From JAVEWJ01 sp034004605 (GTDB lineage Bacteria; Patescibacteriota; Gracilibacteria; UBA1369; LOWO2-01-FULL-3): a stretch of DNA of 64,000 nt. Below, one piece after another: positions 50,398 to 58,715 of this stretch (position 1 is the stretch's first letter; every line of letters begins with the position of its first letter). The stretch lies in contig JAVEWJ010000001.1 of assembly GCA_034004605.1 (NCBI GenBank), positions 62,001 through 126,000 on the forward strand. The letters are read 5' to 3'. The notes beneath the pieces are model-generated. The model was not told the origin of the DNA. It saw only the letters and a list, made by a program, of their open reading frames with translations, and searched no databases. The position numbers and the translations under genes are program-made.

Positions 50398-52899
50398 ATG
50401 CTTGACCCCAAATTATTTCATGAAAAAAAATTGGTTTTTAAGAATCTAGATTCTCCAGATTCACTCGTCGTATCCGACTTGGAAGGGGTGAAGCATTCCA
50501 CTGACGATATTTTTATCAGGGAAGCATTAAGGGGTGCAAATACGATTGATTCCCAAATAGAGAGACTCGATCGTTTGATTGATTCCAAAGACGCGAAGGT
50601 ACTTCGAGCAGGAGTTCTAGCAACTTTGGGCTTATCAGGCGCATATTTGGGAGCAGGCATGGTTAAGGGTGCTCCTGTAATGGGGTCTGCGAGTGCAGCA
50701 GGATTAACAGCTGCAAGTGCACTAACAAAGGGTGCCGTAATTGGTGGCGCATCAGGTATTCCTGTTGCAACAGGTTCTATGTCTTCTTCGGCTTTAAATT
50801 TGGTAAATGCTGTCGTGTCAGAATTAAACACTGCTCCATCATCGGTTGCATCATTTGGAAGCAGTACTGTTTCTACCGGGGCAGTGGCCGGTAGTTCCTT
50901 TTCAACTTTAGGTGCAGTAATTGGCGGAGCCGCCCCAGTCGCTGCAGGGTATTTGCTTTACAAGGGCGCTAAGTGGGCTATAGACAGAGAACGGCATGAC
51001 GAAGGACTTAATCCCGTAATTACAAGTATGGAAGCGGGAATATCTTTAAAACATGACACAATTGAAAAAGCGGGTGCATGGAATGCCTTGAAAAAGTTTA
51101 TAGGAGCCGAAAGTAAAATTTCAATTGAAACTTATGCAAGAATTGTTGAACATGAAATAATTGTGGATAAATTGATTGAAAAAAGAGAAGAATTGCATGC
51201 AAAAAAATTAGCGGAAATGGAAAAAGCAAGAAAAATTCGAAGGGGTTGGGCTACAAGGGCAAAAGGTTGGATTACGGATAAATTTGAAACTAATAGAGAA
51301 CTCAAGCAATACAATAAAACCAGAAAAGTACTGGAAAGAGAAAGAGATAGAGTTTTCAAAAGAAAAGAAAACATTGAAACTCAGATAAATAAAACGAAAA
51401 ACCGATTTGAAGAAAAAAATCGGGAAAATCGTATTCAACTTGTTTCGGGGATAAAACACTTGCAAGCACTTATGGGCACCGAACTCTTCAATATGGAGGA
51501 ATGGGAAGTCCAGCTTGGGCTTAATTCCGAATCTTTGCCGGAAAGTTTTGAATTTGATGGGGCAGAGTATGCTGATTTGGATAGTTTTATTTCTTCTTAT
51601 CCAAGGTTTATCACTCCACAAAGAGCGATGTTGCGGTCAGTATTGAAGGAAATCAGGCGAGTTGTGAAAAAAATTAAAAACTTCGAAAGCAAATTTGGAG
51701 CAAAAGATATGAATAAATTCAGTCAAAGATATGTTTCCGAATATGTATTGGAAAAGCGCGATGTGGCATATAAAATTGATAGTTTGGCTAAAAACTTGGG
51801 ACACGATGTGGCGATTACAAAAGTGCCGGCGGAATTGATCGCAAAATTTCCAAAAATGACAGCACCTTTGACTGGTGTGGTCAAAGCCGGAAAAAATGGA
51901 TTTATGGAACTTTCAATGAAGAATAATCGAATGGAAGCTTTTACGATTAGAATCCCATCAATGCACAATATTCGAAATGAAAAAGAATTTTGGGTGAGTA
52001 CGGATTTGCCAGGGGGAAATAGTTTGACTGAAAAATTTCCGATGGCATTATTCAACGAAATGGGGATTAAAATTGAAGGAATCAATCTAGATAGTCCTCT
52101 TGAGGAATACAAAAAAGAGCTTCTTTCAATTGTCGACAATTTGGATGACAGAGAATACAAAACAGTAAAAATCAATATAAACTCGAGCCTTAGAACAATT
52201 TTATCCAGAAATTTCAAATTTTCCCAGAAAGATATAAAAAACATGGGAAAGTTCAAAGTTTCCGGATTATCGCAGAAAGGGACTCCGGGGACTCCGGGGA
52301 CTCCGGGCAAAATTGTATTGGAGTGCCTACCTGGTGGGCCGAGTAATCCCGGTGTAATTTTGGAATTTCCTTTAAGTCCGGATAATAAAATTGTAAAATC
52401 AGAAAAGATCAAAGTGAAAAAATTTGTACCCGGACGCTCTATTTCAAGCACCAAAATGGAAACGGAAATTTCTTTTGAAGACTTTTTTGTCAAAAATGAT
52501 GTTCCAAGAATAGAAACTGACAAAAAATATGCGGACTTTTTGGTGCTCCGTGATTATTTATTGGATAATACGAATAATGGAAAGAAAATAAAGCCTCAAA
52601 ATGTGCCAAATGAGGTGGCTGCAGAGTATTTTTATACAAATAATGCGGTTTATAATTATGGAACTTTGGGGAATTTTCAAATCACTAATAGCGGGAAAAT
52701 TAGCCTTAAAAGTACAGAATTTGAAGTTGAGACTATTCCTGCAGATGTGAAAGCAAACACAGAGATTACCGTTAAGTTACTTACTGCTACTGCTACTGCT
52801 ACTGCTGCTCCTGCTGCTCCTGCTGCTTCTGCTGCTTCTGCTACTGAAGTTAAGATCAAGGCCATTGACCTTGTTGATTTTGAGCTGCAACATATTTAG
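50398..52899 (+). CDS. large coiled-coil protein of unknown family, module copy 1 (833 aa)
   Basis: N-terminal ~60 residues (KKLVFKNLDSPDSLVVSDLE), then an Ala/Gly/Ser-rich hydrophobic stretch (about 68-200) able to span or insert in membrane. A basic coiled-coil domain of ~190 residues follows (TIEKAGAWNALKKFIGAESK, RRGWATRAKGWITDKFE), then a beta-rich C-terminal half ending KIKAIDLVDFELQHI. The protein at 53488 is a full-length homologue lacking about 100 residues of the hydrophobic stretch and the C-terminal GTPGTPGTPGK and TATATATAAPAAP repeats. No family is recognised. No signal peptide is present. A 136-residue partner follows after 37 bases. Confidence 0.8.
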   Translation: MLDPKLFHEKKLVFKNLDSPDSLVVSDLEGVKHSTDDIFIREALRGANTIDSQIERLDRLIDSKDAKVLRAGVLATLGLSGAYLGAGMVKGAPVMGSASAAGLTAASALTKGAVIGGASGIPVATGSMSSSALNLVNAVVSELNTAPSSVASFGSSTVSTGAVAGSSFSTLGAVIGGAAPVAAGYLLYKGAKWAIDRERHDEGLNPVITSMEAGISLKHDTIEKAGAWNALKKFIGAESKISIETYARIVEHEIIVDKLIEKREELHAKKLAEMEKARKIRRGWATRAKGWITDKFETNRELKQYNKTRKVLERERDRVFKRKENIETQINKTKNRFEEKNRENRIQLVSGIKHLQALMGTELFNMEEWEVQLGLNSESLPESFEFDGAEYADLDSFISSYPRFITPQRAMLRSVLKEIRRVVKKIKNFESKFGAKDMNKFSQRYVSEYVLEKRDVAYKIDSLAKNLGHDVAITKVPAELIAKFPKMTAPLTGVVKAGKNGFMELSMKNNRMEAFTIRIPSMHNIRNEKEFWVSTDLPGGNSLTEKFPMALFNEMGIKIEGINLDSPLEEYKKELLSIVDNLDDREYKTVKININSSLRTILSRNFKFSQKDIKNMGKFKVSGLSQKGTPGTPGTPGKIVLECLPGGPSNPGVILEFPLSPDNKIVKSEKIKVKKFVPGRSISSTKMETEISFEDFFVKNDVPRIETDKKYADFLVLRDYLLDNTNNGKKIKPQNVPNEVAAEYFYTNNAVYNYGTLGNFQITNSGKISLKSTEFEVETIPADVKANTEITVKLLTATATATAAPAAPAASAASATEVKIKAIDLVDFELQHI
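52280..52307 (+). repeat. triple 9-base repeat in the large module gene
   Basis: GGACTCCGG three times in tandem, encoding GTPGTPGTPGK. The homologue at 53488 has no counterpart, so this looks like a recent slippage expansion. Confidence 0.75.
52783..52846 (+). repeat. ACTGCT/GCTGCTCCT low-complexity repeat
   Basis: About 64 bases of (ACTGCT)n passing into (GCTGCTCCT)n and (GCTGCTTCT)n, encoding Thr/Ala/Pro/Ser repeats just before the conserved KAIDLVDF end. Absent in the copy at 53488. Confidence 0.8.
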
Positions 52900-52936
52900 A
52901 AAAAAGCTAAACTTTATTAAAAATAAAAAAAATTCT

Positions 52937-53347
52937 ATGAGCGATATACAAAACAAACCGACAAAAGAAGAAATTCTTGAATTGATTGAAATGTTTTCGG
53001 ATGATGAAAAATCTAAATTACTTGAAAGGCTCGAAAAAAGTGATTTTACGATTACTCCTGAAATCGATTCGATGATAGAAACCGCTTTCGATAAGCTTGA
53101 AGCCGAACTTAATGACGAAATAAAAGAAAGTGAAAAAATAGGCGAAGACCTTCAAAACATGAAAGAGGATTTGTCTTCCTACAAAGAAAATCTAAAGCCT
53201 ATTATTACTGAGGATCTTGAGGTAGCCAAAGAGAAAGCCTCGGATTTTGAATCTTTTGTGGACACTACCATTGAAAACGCCGCAAAAGAGCAAGAAGGCT
53301 CGGATATTGCAGCTGTGCGTGCTTCTCTCGCTAAAAAGAATGATTAG
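52937..53347 (+). CDS. acidic helical partner protein, module copy 1 (136 aa)
   Basis: Starts MSDIQNKPTKEEILELIEMF at 52937 (an earlier in-frame start at 52865 lies inside the large gene). It is very Glu/Asp/Lys-rich and almost entirely helical, with EKIGEDLQNMKEDLSSYKEN and a coiled-coil tendency; it ends AAVRASLAKKND. The protein at 55714 has the same length and is about two thirds identical by eye. No family is recognised. It is followed by a terminator. Confidence 0.82.
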   Translation: MSDIQNKPTKEEILELIEMFSDDEKSKLLERLEKSDFTITPEIDSMIETAFDKLEAELNDEIKESEKIGEDLQNMKEDLSSYKENLKPIITEDLEVAKEKASDFESFVDTTIENAAKEQEGSDIAAVRASLAKKND

Positions 53348-53366
53348 TTGTTAATAAAAACTTTTT

Positions 53367-53398
53367 AAAACTTCGACCTGAAAATGGCCGGAGTTTTT
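53367..53398 (+). terminator. terminator of module copy 1
   Basis: ACTTCGACC / TGAAAAT / GGCCGGAGT with one A-C mismatch and G-U pairs, then TTTTTG. A nearly identical sequence ends copy 2 at 56148. Confidence 0.75.
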
Positions 53399-53420
53399 GC
53401 TTTTTTATGGCTTATTTTGA

Positions 53421-53449
53421 TTGTTTTTGATGGTTTTTTTTGGTATAAT
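53421..53449 (+). promoter_or_regulatory. promoter of module copy 2
   Basis: TTGTTT at 53421-53426, 17-base spacer, TATAAT at 53444-53449, followed by ATAAAGATTTAT. The same arrangement recurs at 56197-56225. Confidence 0.65.
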
Positions 53450-53487
53450 ATAAAGATTTATGAAAACAATAATTAAAAACAAAAAAT

Positions 53488-55677
53488 ATGAATCGAAATA
53501 ATATTCTTTTAGAAAATCGTTTGATTTTCAAAAACCTTTCTTCTCCCGAAACTCTTGAAGTCGTGAATCCTGAGGGATTAAGCAAGACTAGCGATGATAT
53601 GTTTTTAGAAGAATCTATGAAGGGAGCGAAAACCATAGACTCTAAGATAGATTGGCTGGATAGATTCATTCAGGATAAACTCGGAAAAAATGGTAGCATG
53701 GGGTCGCTGGGATCTATGGCAACCGGTGCGGGTATTGGCGCATATTTAGCTGCTGAAAGTGCTCTTGTAGCTACTGGTGTCGGAATTGCGGCTTTACCTG
53801 TGATTTATTTAGCTTCAAAAGGAATACAAAGGATAAAAGATAGCCAGGTTTTGGATCAAAAGCTTGACCCAACAATTTCTAAAATGGAAACAGGTGTATC
53901 TCTTAGACAAGACACAATCGAAAAAGCCGGTGCATGGAATGCGATTAAAAAATTTGTCGGGGCTGAAAGCAAGATATCAATTGAAACTTATGCTCGAATT
54001 GTGGAGCACGACATTATTGTTGATGATTTGATTCGCTCAAGAGAAGAATTACATGCAAAAAAACTTGCACAACAGGAAGCAATTAAAAAAATCCGAAGAG
54101 GCTGGGGCACCAGAGCAAAAGGATGGGTTACGGATAAATTTGAATCAGATGAAGAGCAAAAGAATTTCAATAAGACAAAAGCCGCTCTTGAACGCGAGAA
54201 AGAAAGAATTGCAAAAAGAAGGGAAAAACTCGAAGAAGAAATAAATAAGACAAAGGACAGGTTTGAAGAAAAGACAGCGGAATATACAGAACAAGTGGAG
54301 CAAAGTATTGATGCTATGCAAAGTATCATTGGCCAAGAAGTGATGGATAAAAAGGAATGGGAAAGTCATATTTTACTTGATCCAAAAGATATGCCCGGAA
54401 GTTTTGATGTGAATGGAGTCGAGTATGAAACTTTGGATGAATTTATTTCAAATTATCCTGATTTCGACTCAAGTGTAAGGGCGGCGCTTCGATCTTCTTT
54501 GAAGGAATCAAGAAGGCTCCTTAGGAAAAAACAAAAAATCGGAAGAAAATTCGGAGCTGAAAATTTTGATAAATTCACTCAGAAATCCGCTGCGGAATAT
54601 GTTTCGGAAAAGAGAAGTGTTGTATCCAAGTTGGATAATTTATCGAGGAAAGTGGGACACAGTGTTACTCTTACGAGTATCCCAAGAGAATTAACTGAGA
54701 AGTTTAGAAATATGACTGCTCCGCTTTCCGGAGTAGTGAAATCAAGTAATAAGGACTTAGTGACAATTGTTATCAAGAACAAAACTGGGGAGGAATTTAC
54801 TTTGGAGTTGCCGTTAAGATTCAATTTGAGGACAGTAAAAGATTTTTCAATAAGTGTGGAGTCTTCGGGTATAAAAAAGACTGAAAAGTTTCCTGTGTCG
54901 TTGCTAAGTAGTATGGGCATTAAGATTGAAGATATTAATGTGGATGATTCTATTGTAAACATGCAAAAAGCTCTAATTCCTCTTATTAGTGAGGGGGCTG
55001 ATTATAGCAAATTTGAACTGGGACTCTCCAAAGTGTTAATGGATATTTTTAGAAAAAAGTTTGGTTTTCCAGATATGAATAAACTTAAAACCTTTAAAAT
55101 TTCAAAAAAGTCCGAAGCGAAATCTGGCGGACAGATTATTTTGGAGTGTTATCCTTCTGGTGCCGGAAATCCGGGATTGGAAGTTGAGATACCATTAAGC
55201 TCTGCTACTGAAATTGATAAGAATAAAAAAATAAAATTAAGAAAAGTCGAAACGGGTAGATCTATTACAAGTCCTCTTCTTGAAGAAGAAATGACTTACA
55301 GTGATTTCCTTCGTTCGAATGTATTGCCGAAAGTCGAGACGGAGAAGAAATATCAGGATTTTGTGGCTTTGAAAAATTATATAGAGGATGACAAGAACAA
55401 TGATACATATATTGTTCCCAGAGATGTGCCGGATGCAGTGGCACAAGGATATTTTGTGGCTACTAGCGGTGGTGCCTTTAATATCAATAACCTGCAAAAC
55501 TTAAAGATCGAAAACAAATCCCCTGACTTAATTCTTTCCGGACTGGAATTTAACATTACTATTCCTAAAAATGCAAAAGCTGATGATGACATTACTGTTG
55601 AATTGAGAGATGCTTCTAGTACTAAAGTTACCATCAAAGCCATTGACCTTGTTGATTTTGACCTGCATCAAGTTTAA
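53488..55677 (+). CDS. large coiled-coil protein of unknown family, module copy 2 (729 aa)
   Basis: Homologous end to end to the protein at 50398. N-terminus RLIFKNLSSPETLEVVNPEG, hydrophobic stretch (ALVATGVGIAALPVIYLAS) at about residues 85-110, conserved TIEKAGAWNAIKKFVGAESK and RRGWGTRAKGWVTDKFE, long coiled coil, and the end TIKAIDLVDFDLHQV. It has a simple single transmembrane-like segment where copy 1 has a long Ala/Gly/Ser expansion. Function unknown. The order membrane segment - coiled coil - beta domain could suit an envelope scaffold or secretion-associated protein; this is speculation. Confidence 0.82.
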   Translation: MNRNNILLENRLIFKNLSSPETLEVVNPEGLSKTSDDMFLEESMKGAKTIDSKIDWLDRFIQDKLGKNGSMGSLGSMATGAGIGAYLAAESALVATGVGIAALPVIYLASKGIQRIKDSQVLDQKLDPTISKMETGVSLRQDTIEKAGAWNAIKKFVGAESKISIETYARIVEHDIIVDDLIRSREELHAKKLAQQEAIKKIRRGWGTRAKGWVTDKFESDEEQKNFNKTKAALEREKERIAKRREKLEEEINKTKDRFEEKTAEYTEQVEQSIDAMQSIIGQEVMDKKEWESHILLDPKDMPGSFDVNGVEYETLDEFISNYPDFDSSVRAALRSSLKESRRLLRKKQKIGRKFGAENFDKFTQKSAAEYVSEKRSVVSKLDNLSRKVGHSVTLTSIPRELTEKFRNMTAPLSGVVKSSNKDLVTIVIKNKTGEEFTLELPLRFNLRTVKDFSISVESSGIKKTEKFPVSLLSSMGIKIEDINVDDSIVNMQKALIPLISEGADYSKFELGLSKVLMDIFRKKFGFPDMNKLKTFKISKKSEAKSGGQIILECYPSGAGNPGLEVEIPLSSATEIDKNKKIKLRKVETGRSITSPLLEEEMTYSDFLRSNVLPKVETEKKYQDFVALKNYIEDDKNNDTYIVPRDVPDAVAQGYFVATSGGAFNINNLQNLKIENKSPDLILSGLEFNITIPKNAKADDDITVELRDASSTKVTIKAIDLVDFDLHQV

Positions 55678-55713
55678 AAATCAATTATAATTTAATAAAA
55701 TAAATAAAATTCT

Positions 55714-56124
55714 ATGAGCGATTTACAAAATAATCCCACAAAAGAACAACTGATCGAATATGTTCAGATGTTTCTCGATTCGGATAAAACACTTATTTTT
55801 GAGAGTCTTGAAAAAAGCAATTTTGTCCTTACACCCGAGGTGGAAGCCTTGATTGACAAAGCTTTTGATAATCTCGAAAAAGATATTCAAGATGATATTG
55901 AAGAAAGTGAAAAAATGGGAGAGGATCTTCAAAAAATGAAGGAAGATTTAGCTTCTTACAAAGAAAATCTTAAACCTATTATTACCGAAGATCTTGAGGT
56001 GGCAAAAGAAAAAGTAAGCGATTTTGAATCTTTTGTAGACACGACGGTTGAAAATGCTACAAAAGAGCAAGAAGACTCTGAGATCGAAGCTGTTCGAGCC
56101 TCTCTCGCTAAAAAGTCTGAGTAG
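55714..56124 (+). CDS. acidic helical partner protein, module copy 2 (136 aa)
   Basis: MSDLQNNPTKEQLIEYVQMF to IEAVRASLAKKSE, same length as its homologue at 52937, with the shared block DLEVAKEKxSDFESFVDTT. It lies 36 bases after the large gene (37 in copy 1), so the spacing was kept in the duplication. Confidence 0.82.
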   Translation: MSDLQNNPTKEQLIEYVQMFLDSDKTLIFESLEKSNFVLTPEVEALIDKAFDNLEKDIQDDIEESEKMGEDLQKMKEDLASYKENLKPIITEDLEVAKEKVSDFESFVDTTVENATKEQEDSEIEAVRASLAKKSE

Positions 56125-56147
56125 TTTTTTATTGAAAAAATTTTCGA

Positions 56148-56177
56148 AACTTCGACCTGCAAATGGCCGGAGTTTTT
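56148..56177 (+). terminator. terminator of module copy 2
   Basis: ACTTCGACC / TGCAAAT / GGCCGGAGT then TTTTTGTTTT, matching the terminator at 53367 with one base changed in the loop. Confidence 0.75.
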
Positions 56178-56196
56178 GTTTTCTGGCTTATTTTGC

Positions 56197-56225
56197 TTGT
56201 TTTTAATGGGGTTTTTTGATATAAT
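56197..56225 (+). promoter_or_regulatory. promoter of the fibronectin-type surface gene
   Basis: TTGTTT at 56197-56202, 17-base spacer, TATAAT at 56220-56225, then ATAAAGATTTAT, nearly identical to 53421-53460. Confidence 0.65.
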
Positions 56226-56264
56226 ATAAAGATTTATAAAAACAAAAATATAAACAAAATTATT

Positions 56265-57779
56265 ATGAACTCTATGCTCAAAAACACATTAAAACTCGTG
56301 GGCGCGACGGCTTTTTTACTTACATTAAGCCTAAACGTTTATGCCGTTGACACCACAAATCCAAGCGATGTGGAGAATTTCACGGGCACTCCCGGGGATT
56401 CCAAAATCGATCTTAAATGGGATGCAGCTACGGACGATACCGGAATTGCCGGGTATGTCGTATATTATGGCCTTTCGCCGGTGACTGAGCCTGGACAATC
56501 CTATGATGAAAATAAAGATGTGGGAAATGTGACTGAGTATACTCTTGATGGCCTTACAAACGGCGCAAAATACTATCTTTCTGTAATCGCCTACGATGAG
56601 GCTAAAAATGAAAGTGAAGCTTGGGCTACAGAGCTTTCGGTAACTCCAAACGCCGAGGGCCTTGCAAGCGACAGCGTTTCTCCTCAAGTGTCGAGTGCTG
56701 AGGCAGTGTCAAAAGAAGAAGTGAAAGTCGTTTTCTCTGAGGAAATTGTTCTTCCTTCCGAAAATGCCGAGACTGAGTTCGCCATCGAAAATCAAGAAAC
56801 CTTCGAGCCTCTTGAGGTAAAGTCCGTAAAAATGGACGAAGAGGACACGGAAAACAAAACCGTGATTCTCGAAACAGCAACTCAAACAAAAGACAATGAA
56901 TACAAACTTACAGTGAATATCGGCATCAAAGACAAAGCCGGAAACAATATTATAAGCGGAACTTCGGATACAGCGCTCTTTAATGGAAGTGACAAAGAAA
57001 AAATGACTTTGGATATCGCTTCGCCAAAGCTTCTTTCTGTGGAAGTCCTTGATACAGAACACTTAGTCCTTCAATTCGATGAAGCTGTGGTGCTTAGCCT
57101 TGATCCAACCGCAAATTTTACAATCGTTCAGAAAAATGATGGCACAAAAAAACTTTCGATTAAAGGTGTTGAGCTTGGAAAAAGCGATGCAGGTGTCGAC
57201 AATGCAAGTGTCCTACTTACTACCGAGGCTATGAGCGGTACTGTATATATGGTAAGCGCCGTGAATCTTAAAGACATGGCCGGAAATACTTCGGTATTAA
57301 GCGAAACGACAAAAGAATTTACAGGGCTTGGTGAAAATCCGGGCGAAGATGGTACGGATGAAGATGATGATGTACCTGCGGATGACGATGAGGATGACAC
57401 TCTTGCTTCCGAACTTGTGGCTAAATTTATGGCAAAGACGGTTTTTGAAAATGACTCAATGGTTGTGAAATTAAGTTGGGATATTATTACAGCTACAAAA
57501 GACCAAATCGATTCACAGAAGATCTACATGAGTAAAAACTCAAATAATAAATTCGCTCTTAAAGAAACTCTTGGTGCAGATGTAAACAAATACGATGTAG
57601 TTGGTCTTGATTCTGGCGATTATTGGTTCAAAATCACGACTATCGATAAGGACGGCAAAGAAAGTGCTGGTCTTATGACAAACAAAGTAACGATTGCAGA
57701 AACAGGCCCGGGACTTCTCGGACTTGCTGTATTCTCTCTTGGACTTGGTGGAATTATTAGAAAGAAAAAACTTTCATAA
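56265..57779 (+). CDS. secreted surface protein with FnIII and SbsA-type Ig domains and C-terminal anchor
   Basis: 504 residues: signal peptide (about 1-27), a fibronectin III domain (KIDLKWDAATDDTGIAGYVV, LDGLTNGAKYYLSVIAYDE), then two Ig-like domains of the SbsA type (VKVVFSEEIVLPSENAETEF; LVLQFDEAVVLSLDPTANFT). An acidic linker, a second FnIII-like domain, and a tripartite end follow: TGPGLLGLAVFSLGLGGIIR then KKKLS. That end (Gly/Pro motif, helix, basic residues) looks like an exosortase/archaeosortase-type sorting signal. Confidence 0.82.
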   Translation: MNSMLKNTLKLVGATAFLLTLSLNVYAVDTTNPSDVENFTGTPGDSKIDLKWDAATDDTGIAGYVVYYGLSPVTEPGQSYDENKDVGNVTEYTLDGLTNGAKYYLSVIAYDEAKNESEAWATELSVTPNAEGLASDSVSPQVSSAEAVSKEEVKVVFSEEIVLPSENAETEFAIENQETFEPLEVKSVKMDEEDTENKTVILETATQTKDNEYKLTVNIGIKDKAGNNIISGTSDTALFNGSDKEKMTLDIASPKLLSVEVLDTEHLVLQFDEAVVLSLDPTANFTIVQKNDGTKKLSIKGVELGKSDAGVDNASVLLTTEAMSGTVYMVSAVNLKDMAGNTSVLSETTKEFTGLGENPGEDGTDEDDDVPADDDEDDTLASELVAKFMAKTVFENDSMVVKLSWDIITATKDQIDSQKIYMSKNSNNKFALKETLGADVNKYDVVGLDSGDYWFKITTIDKDGKESAGLMTNKVTIAETGPGLLGLAVFSLGLGGIIRKKKLS

Positions 57780-57832
57780 AAATTTAAGAAATAATTTAAA
57801 AATTTTTAAGGTCGGTATGCTAAGGTAGATGC

Positions 57833-58711
57833 ATGCCGACTTTTTTGACTAATCAAAATACGATTTTCCCCTACAGAAAGCACCAAAAGTTTGCTTGTTA
57901 TTTGGCGATTTCTCTTGGCATTTTGTGGTGTTATTTGATGTTTTGTTTACCGAATAATGCACTTGAAATAGTGTTTTTCGATATAGGACAAGGTGATTCC
58001 GTTTTTATTAAAACACCTGAAAATCATCAAATACTGATAGACACGGGGCCTTCGAGTATGGTTTTAAAAAGGCTTTCTGAAAATATGCCATTTTTTGATC
58101 GCAGCATTGATATGATTGTGCTTACACACCCGGATTTGGACCACATTGGCGGAATAGTCGAGATCATGAAAAGATATGAGGTAGATTTTTTGCTTGTTTC
58201 AGGTGTGCCCGGGAGTTCGCCTCTTTATCATAAATTTCTCGATGAGATTTCCGAAAGAATTGAGAACGAAAAAACGCAAATTCTAAATGCTGAGGCTTTT
58301 TCAAGCCTAAATTTCGGAGAAGTTCGTTTTGATATTTTGTATCCGTTTTCTTCGGTTTTTTCCGAAAAGGTGAAAGATGTGAACGAATATTCTGTGTCTT
58401 TGCAGATGCATTATGCAGGAAAAAAGGCTTTATTTTGTGGTGATATTTCAAGTGAAACAGAGCAAAAATTATTCTTGGCATATGGTGGAAAATTAAAAAG
58501 CGATTTGCTAAAAATCAATCATCATGGAAGTAAATACAGTAATTCTCCGAGTTTTATACAAATCGTGGCTCCCGAAATCGCTGTAATTTCAGCGGGAAAA
58601 GAAAATAATTTTGGGCATCCGCACCTCGAAACGATTATGAATTTATATAAAGCAAATGTATCCAAAATATTTCGGACAGATGAGGACGGAAGTGTGAAAA
58701 TTGTTTTTTAA
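57833..58711 (+). CDS. ComEC-type metallo-beta-lactamase-fold hydrolase, stand-alone
   Basis: 292 residues: one N-terminal helix (YLAISLGILWCYLMF) then a metallo-hydrolase domain as found at the C-terminus of ComEC/Rec2. EIVFFDIGQGDSVFI, VLTHPDLDHIGGI (HxDxDH), ALFCGDISSE and DLLKINHHGSKYSNS place the metal ligands. The competence transmembrane domain is absent, so it is a free hydrolase anchored by one helix. Nuclease activity on incoming DNA has been shown for some ComEC domains; here it is inference. Confidence 0.82.
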   Translation: MPTFLTNQNTIFPYRKHQKFACYLAISLGILWCYLMFCLPNNALEIVFFDIGQGDSVFIKTPENHQILIDTGPSSMVLKRLSENMPFFDRSIDMIVLTHPDLDHIGGIVEIMKRYEVDFLLVSGVPGSSPLYHKFLDEISERIENEKTQILNAEAFSSLNFGEVRFDILYPFSSVFSEKVKDVNEYSVSLQMHYAGKKALFCGDISSETEQKLFLAYGGKLKSDLLKINHHGSKYSNSPSFIQIVAPEIAVISAGKENNFGHPHLETIMNLYKANVSKIFRTDEDGSVKIVF

Positions 58712-58715
58712 AGAT

